From: Halomonas sp. YLGW01
GTDB lineage: Bacteria; Pseudomonadota; Gammaproteobacteria; Pseudomonadales; Halomonadaceae
DNA length: 64,000 nt
Assembly (NCBI RefSeq): GCF_014840935.1
Contig: NZ_CP062005.1
Location: 186,001 to 250,000, forward strand
Direction: 5' to 3'
Shown: one piece after another, positions 8,760 to 17,396 of the stretch
Numbering within the stretch: position 1 is the first letter of the stretch
How the letters are laid out: each line of letters begins with the position of its first letter
Translations under genes and position numbers: made by a program
Notes under the pieces: model-generated
Database searches by the model: none
What the model was told of the DNA's origin: nothing
The model's input: the letters and a program-made list of their open reading frames with translations, nothing else

Positions 8760-9197
8760 TCAGCCGCCGAGCTGCTTCTCCTTGAGCTCGGCCAGGGTCT
8801 TGCAGTCGACGCATTGAGTGGCCGTGGGGCGCGCCTCGAGACGACGGATGCCGATCTCGACGCCGCAGGCCTCGCAAAAGCCGTAGTCGTCCTCATCGAT
8901 CTTGTCGATGGTTTCGTTGATCTTCTTGAGCAGCTTGCGTTCGCGGTCCCGGGTGCGCAGCTCCAGGTTGAAGCCTTCTTCCTGGGTGGCACGATCCGCC
9001 GGATCGGCATAGTTGTTGGCGTCTTCCTGCAGGTGGCGCACGGTGCGGTCCACCTCTTCCATCAGGTCCTTTTTCCAGTCGAGCAGGATCTGCCGGAAGT
9101 GCTCCAACTGTTTGTCGTTCATGTACTCTTCACCCGGAGCCGGCTCATACGGGGTGAAGCTCTTGAGGGCTTCCGTGGGTTGTGCTGCTGCTGCCAT
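8760..9197 (-). CDS. dksA: RNA polymerase-binding transcription factor DksA
   Basis: Binds the secondary channel of RNA polymerase and, with ppGpp, inhibits rRNA promoters and activates amino-acid promoters. At 145 residues it is close to the E. coli length. The coiled-coil tip DxxDxA is present as D65, D68 and A70, equivalent to E. coli D71/D74/A76. The zinc site has all four cysteines (C108, C111, C129, C132), so this is the zinc-dependent paralogue. It is transcribed away from the aminotransferase gene. The rrn promoters at 22508-22637 are natural targets. Confidence 0.97.
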   Translation of the reverse strand: MAAAAQPTEALKSFTPYEPAPGEEYMNDKQLEHFRQILLDWKKDLMEEVDRTVRHLQEDANNYADPADRATQEEGFNLELRTRDRERKLLKKINETIDKIDEDDYGFCEACGVEIGIRRLEARPTATQCVDCKTLAELKEKQLGG

Positions 9198-9415
9198 GTG
9201 GCTGCCTCATTACTCGAGTGACTGGGGCCATTACCCGATCGAAGGGGAGCTGTCCATCGCGGGCCCAAAGCCCAGTGTATTTAGCGAAAAAATGCCGCGA
9301 ACGCAACCGTTGTGTCATCTTCTTTGCTGTAGAAGCGCATCGCCAAGCGGTTACCATACCGTTCTGACCGTACCGCCTGCCGGCGGTGCCCACTCGTTGC
9401 TACAGGGAGTCGCCC

Positions 9416-10603
9416 ATGTCGTTCAGCGCCAGGCTGGATCGGGTCCAGCCGTTTCGAGTCATGAGCCTGCTCGAGGTCGCTCAGGCCCGCGAGGCGGCGG
9501 GCCACGACGTCATCCACCTGGAGGTCGGTGAGCCCGATTTCGCCACCCCGGAGCCGGTGATCGCCGCCGGGCAGCAGGCGCTGGCCGCGGGCCAGACGCG
9601 CTACACCCCTGCCGCCGGGCTGCCGGCGCTGCGGGAGGCCATCGCCGGCCACTATGCCGAGCACTTCGGCGCCCGGGTCGACCCGGGCCGGATCATCGTC
9701 ACCCCGGGCGCCTCCGGGGCCCTGCTGCTGGCCAGCCAGCTGCTGGTGCAGCGGGGCGACCGGGTGCTGATGGCCGACCCCACCTATCCCTGCAACCGTC
9801 ACTTCATGGCGCTGGCCGAGGCCGAACTCGATACCGTGGCGGTGGGCCCGGAGAGTGGCTGGCAGCTGGATGCCGGGCTGATCGCGCGCCACTGGCGCGA
9901 GGCGACCCGGCTCGCGATGCTGGCCACGCCCTCCAACCCCACCGGCCATACCCTGGACGCGGGCCAGATCGCCGCCGTGGCCGAGACCGTGGCCGCGCGT
10001 GGCGGAGCCCTGCTGGTCGACGAGATCTATCAGGGCCTGACCTATGACGTGGCGCCGGTGTCGGCGGCGGCCATGGCCCCCGAGGCTTATGTGGTGAACA
10101 GCTTCTCGAAGTACTTCGGCATGACCGGCTGGCGCCTCGGCTGGCTGGTGGCCCCCGAGGATGCCGTGGAACCGCTGACCCGGCTCGCCCAGAACGTCTT
10201 CCTGGCGGCGCCGACGCCCTCCCAGCATGCGGCCCTGGCCGCCTTCACGCCGGAATGCCGCGACGAGCTCGAGCGCCGTCGCCGGGAGCTGCATCGCCGC
10301 CGCGATGCCCTGCTCGAGGGACTGGCGGGCCTGGAGCTGGCGCCCTCGCTGCCGCCCCAGGGCGCCTTCTATCTATGGCTCGACATCAGCCGTTACAGCC
10401 GGGACAGTCAGGCCTTCTGCCGGCGTCTGCTGGAGGAGGAGAACGTCGCCATCACCCCGGGGATCGACTTCGCCGTCAGAGGGGGCGAGCACCATGTGCG
10501 CATCGCCTTCACCGCCGAGGTCTCGCGCCTCGAGGAGGCGGTGGCGCGCCTCGGGCGCTTCCTGGCCCGCCAGTCCGGCCCGTCGGTGAAGGCAAGCCCC
10601 TGA
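9416..10603 (+). CDS. PLP-dependent class I/II aminotransferase
   Basis: A 395-residue fold-type I aminotransferase of the aspartate/aromatic family. It shows EVGEPDF, the substrate- and cofactor-contacting TPSNPTG, the DEIYQGL segment, and the PLP lysine in NSFSKYFGMTGWRLGW, followed by a C-terminal VRIAFT arginine region. The ATG at 9416 is preceded by CAGGGAG at good spacing, which favours it over an upstream in-frame codon at 9386. The stop overlaps the sfsA start (TGATG). The substrate cannot be deduced; Pseudomonas has an unassigned aminotransferase at the same place. Confidence 0.9.
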   Translation: MSFSARLDRVQPFRVMSLLEVAQAREAAGHDVIHLEVGEPDFATPEPVIAAGQQALAAGQTRYTPAAGLPALREAIAGHYAEHFGARVDPGRIIVTPGASGALLLASQLLVQRGDRVLMADPTYPCNRHFMALAEAELDTVAVGPESGWQLDAGLIARHWREATRLAMLATPSNPTGHTLDAGQIAAVAETVAARGGALLVDEIYQGLTYDVAPVSAAAMAPEAYVVNSFSKYFGMTGWRLGWLVAPEDAVEPLTRLAQNVFLAAPTPSQHAALAAFTPECRDELERRRRELHRRRDALLEGLAGLELAPSLPPQGAFYLWLDISRYSRDSQAFCRRLLEEENVAITPGIDFAVRGGEHHVRIAFTAEVSRLEEAVARLGRFLARQSGPSVKASP

Positions 10604-11370
10604 TGGACTATCCCCACCTGGTGCCCGGCATCCTGATCCGTCGCTACAAGCGCTTCCTGGCCGACGTGCGCCTCGACGACGGCCGCGAGGTGGTGGCGCA
10701 CTGCCCCAACACCGGCTCGATGCGGGCGGTCAACGTGGAGGGGGCTCGGGTCTGGCTGTCGCCGAGCGACAACCCCAAGCGCAAGCTCGCCTGGACCTGG
10801 GAGCTGATCGCATTGCCTCAGCCGGAGGGCGGGATGGCCCTGGCCTCGGTGCATACCGGGCGCACCAATGCGATCGTCGAGGAGGCGCTGCGCGCCGGGG
10901 CCGTCGCGCCGTTGGCCGGCTACGCCGAGCTCAAGCGCGAGGTGCGTGTCGAGGGCGCGCGGCTCGATTTCCGCCTGAGCGGTGCCCCCGAGGTGCCCGA
11001 CGCCTATGTCGAGGTCAAGCAGGTCACCCTCAAGGAGCCCGATGGTCACGGCTATTTTCCCGATGCGGTCAGCGAGCGGGGCCGGCGTCATCTCGAGGTA
11101 TTGAGTCGCCTGGCCGCCGAGGGCCATCGCGCGGTGCTTTTGTTCTGCGTGGCGCATACCGGCATTGCGGATGTCGCCCCGGCGGCGCATCTCGACCCGG
11201 CCTATGCCCAGGCGCTAGGCGATGCCATGGCCGCAGGTGTCGAGGTGCTGGCCTACGGCTGCGACGTTACCTGGCAGGGGGCCGTGCCGAGTGACATCCG
11301 GCTGGCACGGCCCCTGCCGGTGTCACTCACTCGCCAGGTGGATACCGCCGTGGTCGTCGATGGTCAGTGA
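10603..11370 (+). CDS. sfsA: Sugar fermentation stimulation protein SfsA homologue
   Basis: A 255-residue SfsA family protein with the conserved AHCPNTGSM, VWLSPSDNPKRKLAWTWE, YVEVKQVTL and FPDAVSERGRRHL blocks. The fold resembles restriction-type nucleases (family knowledge), and DNA binding has been reported, but its physiological role is unclear. The start codon overlaps the stop of the aminotransferase gene, so the two are translationally coupled. Its last 48 bp overlap the 3' end of the convergent Rieske gene. Confidence 0.93.
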   Translation: MDYPHLVPGILIRRYKRFLADVRLDDGREVVAHCPNTGSMRAVNVEGARVWLSPSDNPKRKLAWTWELIALPQPEGGMALASVHTGRTNAIVEEALRAGAVAPLAGYAELKREVRVEGARLDFRLSGAPEVPDAYVEVKQVTLKEPDGHGYFPDAVSERGRRHLEVLSRLAAEGHRAVLLFCVAHTGIADVAPAAHLDPAYAQALGDAMAAGVEVLAYGCDVTWQGAVPSDIRLARPLPVSLTRQVDTAVVVDGQ

Positions 11371-11655
11371 TAGCGGTTCAAGGGACTGATACTGGCAGGG
11401 TCCGGCCACGCACTCGCCGTTCTCCGGCAGGAAGAGGGCGCCGTGATGGGCGCACTGGATCAGCTCGCCGCCCTCGGCCAGGAAGCGGTGCGCCTCGATC
11501 TCGAGGCGGCTGTCCCGGTGGGGGCAGCGGTTCTCATAGCCGTGCAGGTGGCCGTGCACCCGCACCAGGAAGCCCGCGCGACCATCGGGCAGGGTGATGG
11601 CGAGCGCGCCGGTGGCGTCGAGATCGCCGAGGCGGGCGAGAGGGGAACCGGGCAT
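11323..11655 (-). CDS. Small Rieske [2Fe-2S] protein
   Basis: A 110-residue single-domain Rieske ferredoxin. The cluster ligands are complete: NRCPHRDS supplies Cys and His, and after about 20 residues QCAHHGALF supplies the second Cys and His (CxH...CxxH). There is no signal peptide or membrane anchor, so it is cytoplasmic. Similar stand-alone Rieske proteins resemble NirD or dioxygenase ferredoxins; the electron partner is not in this window. Its 3' end overlaps sfsA by 48 bp on the opposite strand. Confidence 0.88.
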   Translation of the reverse strand: MPGSPLARLGDLDATGALAITLPDGRAGFLVRVHGHLHGYENRCPHRDSRLEIEAHRFLAEGGELIQCAHHGALFLPENGECVAGPCQYQSLEPLSLTIDDHGGIHLASE

Positions 11656-11723
11656 GGGCGCTCCTGTCGATGAAGGCAGAGGTGGATGAATGCAGCCGCC
11701 ATGATGCCAAGGGAGCGAGGACG

Positions 11724-12617
11724 ATGCAGCGACGCGATTGCCTGACTGGTCTGCTGGCGCTCTCCGCCCTCGGCGTGATGCCAGCGTGGGCCCGGGGCGC
11801 CGCTTCCGCCGAGCCGGCCCTTGGGCGGGTGCGGGATCTCGCCGCGGGCCGCTGGCTCGATGGCGCCGAGCTCGCAGCGCGGCTCGCGGCCTGCGAGGCG
11901 CTGATCATCGGCGAGCGCCACGACAACGCCGAACATCATCGCCTGGAGCGCTGGCTGATCGAGCGGCTGGCCGCCGCCGACGCTCTGGGCGGTGTGGCCA
12001 TGGAGATGCTCGGGCCAACCCAGCAGCAGCGACTCAACGCTCAATCGCCGCGTGCGTTGCTGGCGCTGGAGGATGTCGCCCTGCAGGAGGCGCTGGCCTG
12101 GTCGCCCGGCTGGGACTTCGCCGCCTACGGTCCCACCCTGCGTCGTGTCCTCGCGCTTGGCGTGCCGCTCGCCGCGGCCAACCTGTCCGAGCAGGCGCTT
12201 GGCGAACGGGTGATGACCAACCGGGCCCCCGAGTTGCCCACTGCGGTAGCCACCGCCCAGCGTCGGGCGATCGTCGAGGGCCACTGCGGCCTGCTGCCCG
12301 AGGCGCGTCTGCCCGGTATGCTGGCCGCCCAGGTGGGGCGAGATCGGGCCATGGCCGCCGCCTTGTCTGGGTTGCCCGGCACGGCGGTGCTGATCTGCGG
12401 CGCCGGTCATGCGCGCCGGGATCTGGGTGTGGCGCGCTATCTCGAGAGGCCGGAGATGGCGCTGAGTCTGGGGCTGGTCGAGCTGCCCCCTGGCGTCGAC
12501 TGGCATGACCGACTGCCGGCGAGCGTCGATGCCCGCCCGGCCTTCGACCTGGTCTGGTTCACGAAGGCGATCGAACGAGGAGACCCCTGCCGTGCCTTGC
12601 GGGCGCGCTTCGGCTGA
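11724..12617 (+). CDS. ChaN-like (DUF399) heme-uptake-associated protein
   Basis: A 297-residue protein of the ChaN/DUF399 family, recognised from LIIGERHDNAEHH, GVAMEMLGPTQQ, WDFAAYGP, PLAAANLS, and the AVLICGAGHARRDLGVARYL block. Family members are periplasmic and bind heme in Campylobacter (established for ChaN). The N-terminus MQRRDCLTGLLALSALGVMPAWARG is an export signal with a twin-arginine start; no lipobox is evident. The ATG at 11724 is preceded by GGGAGCGAGG, a strong ribosome site. It is divergent from the Rieske gene and convergent with the DUF4426 gene. Confidence 0.8.
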   Translation: MQRRDCLTGLLALSALGVMPAWARGAASAEPALGRVRDLAAGRWLDGAELAARLAACEALIIGERHDNAEHHRLERWLIERLAAADALGGVAMEMLGPTQQQRLNAQSPRALLALEDVALQEALAWSPGWDFAAYGPTLRRVLALGVPLAAANLSEQALGERVMTNRAPELPTAVATAQRRAIVEGHCGLLPEARLPGMLAAQVGRDRAMAAALSGLPGTAVLICGAGHARRDLGVARYLERPEMALSLGLVELPPGVDWHDRLPASVDARPAFDLVWFTKAIERGDPCRALRARFG

Positions 12618-12653
12618 CGCGCTGACATCGTCGTCGGCCGTGAGGCGTCAGCC
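12612..12653. terminator. Possible bidirectional terminator
   Basis: GGCTGACGC (12612-12620) and GCGTCAGCC (12645-12653) can pair across a 24-base loop between two convergent stop codons. The T-run is absent and the first arm includes the stop codon of the ChaN-like gene, so confidence is low. Confidence 0.35.
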
Positions 12654-13133
12654 TCAGCGGTCGATATAGAAGCGCTGGATGAAGCTCACCTCGGCGGGGG
12701 GCGCATTACGGTCATAGCGCACCCGCAGGTCGAAGCGCATCGGCTCGTCTTCCTGGATGCGGAAGGTGGCCAGGTGGTAGATGGCGTTGTCCTCATGCAC
12801 GGTGCGAAAGGCCAGCGGCTGCGACTGACCGGCGAGATTGCCCACCGTGCCGTCCACCGACGCCGATACCGGGCGGGTGGTCCCGTCGTCCCGTTCCTCG
12901 CGCACGCTGACGTTCAGCAGGGCCTGCACCCGGCTGCGCTGAATGTCGTTGGCCGCCGCCACTTCCGGGGTGAGGAAGCTGGTGCTCACCGCGTTGTAGT
13001 GGATCTGGTAGCGGCCGATGCGCTCGAATTGCTCGGCCTGAGCCGTTCCCGCGCCCAGCGCGGCCCCGACCAGCAGGGCCAGGCCCAGCAGCCAGGCCGC
13101 TCCTCGGCGGCCCTTGCGGATAGCCTTCACCAT
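12654..13133 (-). CDS. Exported DUF4426 family protein
   Basis: A 159-residue protein with a cleavable Sec signal peptide: a basic start (MVKAIRKGRR), a hydrophobic core and a cleavage site near AQA-EQ at about residue 33. The mature part, with IGRYQIHYNAVSTSFL and SFIQRFYIDR, matches the DUF4426 family, which in Pseudomonas and relatives sits directly after metW. Its function is unknown; it probably acts in the periplasm. It lies 35 bp after metW. Confidence 0.85.
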   Translation of the reverse strand: MVKAIRKGRRGAAWLLGLALLVGAALGAGTAQAEQFERIGRYQIHYNAVSTSFLTPEVAAANDIQRSRVQALLNVSVREERDDGTTRPVSASVDGTVGNLAGQSQPLAFRTVHEDNAIYHLATFRIQEDEPMRFDLRVRYDRNAPPAEVSFIQRFYIDR

Positions 13134-13168
13134 GATGTCGCCTCCCTGACAGCGAGCCTCGTTGAGGG

Positions 13169-13771
13169 TCAGGCGTTGTCCGCGCGGGTGACGCGGAAGA
13201 TCGCCGTTTCACCGAACAGGTTCGGCCACAGTCGCGAGCTCCAGTGCCCCTCGTGCTCGCCGTTGCCCACCGCCTGGTCGGTAATGATCAGACCCTTGTC
13301 GCGGCACAGGCGTTCAAAGTCGTTGAAGGTCGAGAGGTGAATGTTGGGGGTGTCGTACCAGGCATGGGGCAGCGACTTGGACACCGGCATGTAGCCCTTG
13401 AAGCCCAGGTACAGACGATGACGCCAGTAGGCGAAGTTGGGGAAGGTGATGATGCATTCCCCGGCGACCCGGAGCATCTCGTCGAGCATCCTGTCCGGGC
13501 GACGCAGCGCCTGCAGGGCCTGAGTCATGATCACCAGGTCGTAGGCGTTGTCGTCGACGTTGGCCAGGCCCTCGTCGAGGTTCTGCTCGATCACGTTGAC
13601 GCCCCGGGCGACGCAGGCGGTGATGTTGTCCGGGTCGATCTCCAGGCCGTAGCCGGTTACCTGCTTGTCTCGGGCCAGGGCGTCGAGCAGGGTGCCGTCG
13701 CCGCAGCCCAGGTCGAGTACACGGGCACCCTTCGGCACCCAGCCGTGAATCAGTTTCAGATCGGCGCGCAT
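13169..13771 (-). CDS. metW: Methionine biosynthesis protein MetW
   Basis: A 200-residue class I SAM-methyltransferase-like protein with motif I VLDLGCGDGTLL near residue 25. MetW is needed with MetX for full homoserine acylation activity in several Proteobacteria; the mechanism is thought to be through protein interaction. The ATG at 13771 overlaps the metX stop (TGATG) and gives the family N-terminus [12 protein letters not shown] one codon upstream is possible. Confidence 0.93.
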   Translation of the reverse strand: MRADLKLIHGWVPKGARVLDLGCGDGTLLDALARDKQVTGYGLEIDPDNITACVARGVNVIEQNLDEGLANVDDNAYDLVIMTQALQALRRPDRMLDEMLRVAGECIITFPNFAYWRHRLYLGFKGYMPVSKSLPHAWYDTPNIHLSTFNDFERLCRDKGLIITDQAVGNGEHEGHWSSRLWPNLFGETAIFRVTRADNA

Positions 13772-14922
13772 CACAAGCCCTCCAGCTTGAGGTCCCGAGC
13801 CACCCGCGCCATGAAGCCCGCGAAGACCGCCTGGTAGCGGGGCTCGGGCAGCAGGAAGGCATCATGGCCATGGGGAGAATCGATATTGGCATAGCTGACC
13901 GGCTTGTCGGCGCGCACCAGGGCATCGACCAGTTCCCGGGAGCGCCAGGGGGGGAAGCGCCAGTCGGTGGAGAAACTGACCACCAGGAAGGGGCACTGCG
14001 CCGGGGCCAGCGCCGCGGCGAGATCGCCGCCGTGAGCCGCCGCCGGGTCGAAGTAGTCCAGGGCCTTGGTCATCAGCAGGTAGGTGTTGGCGTCGAAGGA
14101 TTCGGAGAAGGTGTCGCCCTGATGACGCAGGTAGGACTCCACCTGGAACTCGACGTCGAAGCCGAAGCCCAGGTCCTGGCGCAGATCGCGGCCGAACTTG
14201 GAGCCCATCGCCCGCTCGGATAGGTAGGTGATGTGGCCGACCATGCGCGCCAGCTTGAGGCCGCGCCGCGGCAGGGTGTCGTGCTCGCCGTACCAGCCAT
14301 CGAAGAAGTCGGGATCGGAGCGGATCGCCTGGCGCGCGACCTCGTTGAAGGCGATGTTCTGGGCCGACAGCCGCGGGGTGGCGGCGATCACCGCGGCGTA
14401 GGCGATGCGCGCCGGGTAGGACAGCGCCCACTGCAGGACCTGCATGCCGCCGAGGCTGCCGCCGACCACCGCGGCGAAGCGTTCGATGCCGAGCCGGTCG
14501 GCGAGCCGAGCCTGGCTGTGCACCCAGTCGCTGACCGTCATCATCGGGAAGTCCGGCCCCCAGGGGCGACCGGTGTCGGGGTTCTCGGTCAGCGGTCCGG
14601 TGCTGCCGTGGCAGCCGCCCAGATTGTTGAGCGAGATCACGAAGAAACGGTCGGTATCGATGCTCTTGCCCGGGCCGATATGGGCATCCCACCAGCCGGG
14701 CTTGCGGTCGTCCTCGTGGTGACGACCGGCGGCATGATGGTGCCCGGACAGGGCGTGGCAGATCAGCACCGCGTTGGTGCCCTCGGCGTTGAGGGTGCCA
14801 TAGGTCTCGTAGACCAGGGAGTAGCTCGGCAGGGTCTTGCCGCAGGCCAGGGCCAGCGGGTCGTCGAAGTGGGCCGTCTGGGGCGTCACCAGGCCGACCG
14901 AGTCGGAGGCGAGCTCGGGCAT
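13771..14922 (-). CDS. metX: Homoserine O-acyltransferase MetX
   Basis: An alpha/beta-hydrolase fold enzyme that acylates homoserine in the methionine pathway. It is 383 residues, with the nucleophile Ser in GGSLGGMQ, the catalytic His in [10 protein letters not shown] and the acidic residue in the [11 protein letters not shown] region. Gammaproteobacterial MetX paired with MetW usually uses succinyl-CoA; the sequence alone does not settle acetyl versus succinyl here. A GC-rich 8-bp hairpin (14961-14979) lies between yggT and metX, without a T-run. Confidence 0.94.
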   Translation of the reverse strand: MPELASDSVGLVTPQTAHFDDPLALACGKTLPSYSLVYETYGTLNAEGTNAVLICHALSGHHHAAGRHHEDDRKPGWWDAHIGPGKSIDTDRFFVISLNNLGGCHGSTGPLTENPDTGRPWGPDFPMMTVSDWVHSQARLADRLGIERFAAVVGGSLGGMQVLQWALSYPARIAYAAVIAATPRLSAQNIAFNEVARQAIRSDPDFFDGWYGEHDTLPRRGLKLARMVGHITYLSERAMGSKFGRDLRQDLGFGFDVEFQVESYLRHQGDTFSESFDANTYLLMTKALDYFDPAAAHGGDLAAALAPAQCPFLVVSFSTDWRFPPWRSRELVDALVRADKPVSYANIDSPHGHDAFLLPEPRYQAVFAGFMARVARDLKLEGL

Positions 14923-15009
14923 GGCGGTCTCAGTGTCCTGTCAGATGAAGATGCACGACCGCGGGGCGCGCCGCCCCGCTTGGGGTTTCGCAAGTCACGG
15001 TTCTGGCCG

Positions 15010-15600
15010 TCACAGCCCGACCAGGGCGCCGGAGATGCCGGCGGCACGGGTCAACGAGCCGACCACCAGGCTGTCGAGCAGGCTGATGGAGATGAACACC
15101 ACGATCGGCGACAGGTCGATCATGCCCAGCGGCGGGATCACCTTGCGCACCGGGGCCATGATCGGCTCGACCAGCTGCATCACCAGCAGGGCGCCCGGAT
15201 GACTGGCCTGAGGCGCCACCCAGCTCAGGATGATCATCACGATCAGCGCGAAGAAATAGATCTTGAGGATGGCATTGGCGAGCGCCGCGACCCCGGCGAT
15301 GGCGATGCCGGCAATCGGTGGCATGCCGTAGCCCGCCACCTGCAGGATCAGGATGATGCTGACCACCTTGATCAGCAGGCCCGCCGCCAGGGTGGCCAGG
15401 TCGAAGCGGCCCACCGGGCGCAGCATGCCCTGAAAGGGCTTCACCACCGGCTGGGTGACCTTGACCACCGACTGGCTGATCGGATTGTAGTAGTCGGCCC
15501 GGGAGGCCTGGAGCAGAAAGCGCATCATCAGCATCAGCAGGTAGATGTTGATCAGCGTATTGACCAGCAGCAGGCCGGCACTTCCCAATTGACTGCCCAT
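15010..15600 (-). CDS. yggT: YggT family integral membrane protein
   Basis: A 196-residue protein with two copies of the YggT unit. Each has a hydrophobic helix pair and a conserved motif: NPISQSVVKVTQPVVKPFQ in the first copy and AFPQ-type LVMQLVEPIMAPVRKVIPP in the second. Four or more membrane helices are expected. The function is not well defined; roles in osmotic tolerance and division have been suggested for homologues. It lies between proC and metX, as in Pseudomonas. Confidence 0.9.
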   Translation of the reverse strand: MGSQLGSAGLLLVNTLINIYLLMLMMRFLLQASRADYYNPISQSVVKVTQPVVKPFQGMLRPVGRFDLATLAAGLLIKVVSIILILQVAGYGMPPIAGIAIAGVAALANAILKIYFFALIVMIILSWVAPQASHPGALLVMQLVEPIMAPVRKVIPPLGMIDLSPIVVFISISLLDSLVVGSLTRAAGISGALVGL

Positions 15601-15747
15601 GGGGGCTCCTTTTTAACCAATGACGCTAACGAAAGACGGCAACCGAAGACGCAGCGAACGGCGATGACGACGGGGTGGTGAAACGGAAAACGAGGCAGTA
15701 TCGCGGACAGGCGACCGGGTTGCCGGCCGCCTCGCCCGGGGCCGCGC

Positions 15748-16578
15748 TTACTGCTTGCCGAGCTCCTCGCCCATCTCCCGGGCACGGGCGGCACAGACCT
15801 CGGCGGCCTCGAGGAAGAGCTGGCGCAGGCCGCCCTGCTCGAGGTGGTTCACCGCCCGCTCGGTGGTACCGTTGGGCGACATCACGTTGCGCCGCAGCTG
15901 GGCCGGGTCAACCTCGCCCTCGCCCTGCTGCACCATGCGGGCGGCGCCGAGGCCGGTCTGCACGGCCAGGCGACGCGCACTCTCGGCGGGCAGGCCGAGC
16001 TTGACGCCCGCTTCTTCCAGGGCCTCGAAGACCAGGTAGAAGTAGGCGGGGGCGCTGCCGGCGACGGCGGTCACCGCCTCGAGCAGCACTTCCTCGTCGA
16101 CCCATTCCACCAGGCCCACGGCCTCCATCAGGGTGGTGGCCAGCGCCTTCTGATCGTCGTTGACCAGGCGGTTGGCGTAGAGGCCGCTGGCGCCGGTGCC
16201 CACCAGGGAGGGCGTGTTGGGCATGCAGCGGATCACCGGCAGGTCACCGCCCAGCCAGCGCTCCAGGGTCTCGGCGGTCAGGCCGGCGGCGACGGAGACG
16301 ATCAGCGGCTTGCGGCCCTGAACCGCCTCGCGCATGGCCACGCAGACGTCATGCATGATCTGCGGCTTGACCGCCAGCACCACTACATCTGCCTCGGCCA
16401 CGGCGGCATTGTTGTCGGTCTGGGTCTGGATGCCGAAGCGCTCGCGCAGCGGCGCCAGCATTGCATCGTCGGGGGAGGTGGCGGTGATCGCCTCGCGGGG
16501 ATAGCCGCTCTCGATCATGCCGCCGAAGATGGCGCTGGCCATGTTGCCGGCGCCGATGAAGGTCACGTTGCTCGCCAT
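15748..16578 (-). CDS. proC: Pyrroline-5-carboxylate reductase
   Basis: The last step of proline synthesis, reducing P5C with NAD(P)H. It is 276 residues, with the Rossmann start FIGAGNMASAIFGGMI, the LAVKPQ segment, RCMPNTPSLVGTG, and the C-terminal VAGSAPAYFYLVFEAL helix and MVQQGE region. It lies 70 bp after yggS. A 147-bp gap separates it from yggT, with no strong terminator, so the run may continue as one transcript. Proline is also an osmolyte in halotolerant bacteria, but nothing here shows salt control. Confidence 0.96.
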   Translation of the reverse strand: MASNVTFIGAGNMASAIFGGMIESGYPREAITATSPDDAMLAPLRERFGIQTQTDNNAAVAEADVVVLAVKPQIMHDVCVAMREAVQGRKPLIVSVAAGLTAETLERWLGGDLPVIRCMPNTPSLVGTGASGLYANRLVNDDQKALATTLMEAVGLVEWVDEEVLLEAVTAVAGSAPAYFYLVFEALEEAGVKLGLPAESARRLAVQTGLGAARMVQQGEGEVDPAQLRRNVMSPNGTTERAVNHLEQGGLRQLFLEAAEVCAARAREMGEELGKQ

Positions 16579-16648
16579 GCGGGAATCCTCTTGTGGTGTC
16601 TGGTTGGCCGTCGCGCGGGGCTGCCGCCGCGGCGCCTGTCTCTGACTG

Positions 16649-17359
16649 TCAGGTCGTCGGTCGCGGCCGCGCGCCGAACAGGGCGGTGCCGATGCGTACC
16701 AGGGTTGCGCCCTCGGCGATGGCGGCCTCGAGATCGTCGCTCATGCCCATCGACAGGGTGTCGAGCGCGGCCTCGGGGAAGCGGGCCTTGAGCGCCTCGA
16801 GAGCCTCGCGCAGCCTCTTGAAGGGGAGGCGCTGTTCGGCGGGATCGGCGCTCGGGGCGGGAATGGCCATCAGGCCGCGCAGCCGCAGCCCGGGCAGCGA
16901 CATCACGGTTTCCGCCAGGGCATCGAGGTCAGCGAGGGCGACGCCGGCCTTGCTGGCCTCGTCGCTGATGTTGACCTGCAGGCAGACGTTCAGCGGCGCG
17001 CGGTCGGCGGGGCGCTGCTCGGCCAGGCGTCGGGCGATCTTCTCACGATCGACGCTGTGAACCCAGTCGAAGTGCTCGGCGACCTGGCGGGTCTTGTTCG
17101 ATTGCAGCGGGCCGATGAAATGCCAGACGATGTCGTCGAGATCGGCAAGCTCGGCCTGCTTGTCGATGGCCTCCTGCAGGTAGTTTTCACCGAACTGACG
17201 CTGGCCGAGGCCATGAGCCTCACGAATCATCAACGCAGGCTTGGTCTTGCTGACCGCGAGCAGGGCGGCATCCTGCGGGTCTCGGCCGGCCGCGGCCAGG
17301 GCCGCCGCGAGTCGCGCGCGAGCGGCGGCGAAGGTTTCGGTTAACACAACCTCTGTCAT
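16649..17359 (-). CDS. yggS: PLP homeostasis protein YggS
   Basis: A 236-residue alanine-racemase-like, single-domain PLP-binding protein that buffers pyridoxal phosphate. The PLP lysine is in LLAVSKTKPA near residue 36. FGENYLQEAIDK, WHFIGPLQSNK and the C-terminal SMGMSDDLEAAI phosphate-binding segment are all present. The ATG at 17359 fits the family; in-frame codons further upstream would run into pilT and look spurious. It is divergent from pilT with only 37 bp between start codons, so both promoters must be in or near that space. Confidence 0.95.
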   Translation of the reverse strand: MTEVVLTETFAAARARLAAALAAAGRDPQDAALLAVSKTKPALMIREAHGLGQRQFGENYLQEAIDKQAELADLDDIVWHFIGPLQSNKTRQVAEHFDWVHSVDREKIARRLAEQRPADRAPLNVCLQVNISDEASKAGVALADLDALAETVMSLPGLRLRGLMAIPAPSADPAEQRLPFKRLREALEALKARFPEAALDTLSMGMSDDLEAAIAEGATLVRIGTALFGARPRPTT

Positions 17360-17396
17360 ACTGAGGGCGACCTCACCAGGGAGTAGGGGGAATCTA

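Noticed and set aside
14923..15009. Possible SAM-type riboswitch before metX
   Set aside because: Only one simple GC-rich 8-bp hairpin is visible in 87 bp; none of the conserved riboswitch cores could be found.
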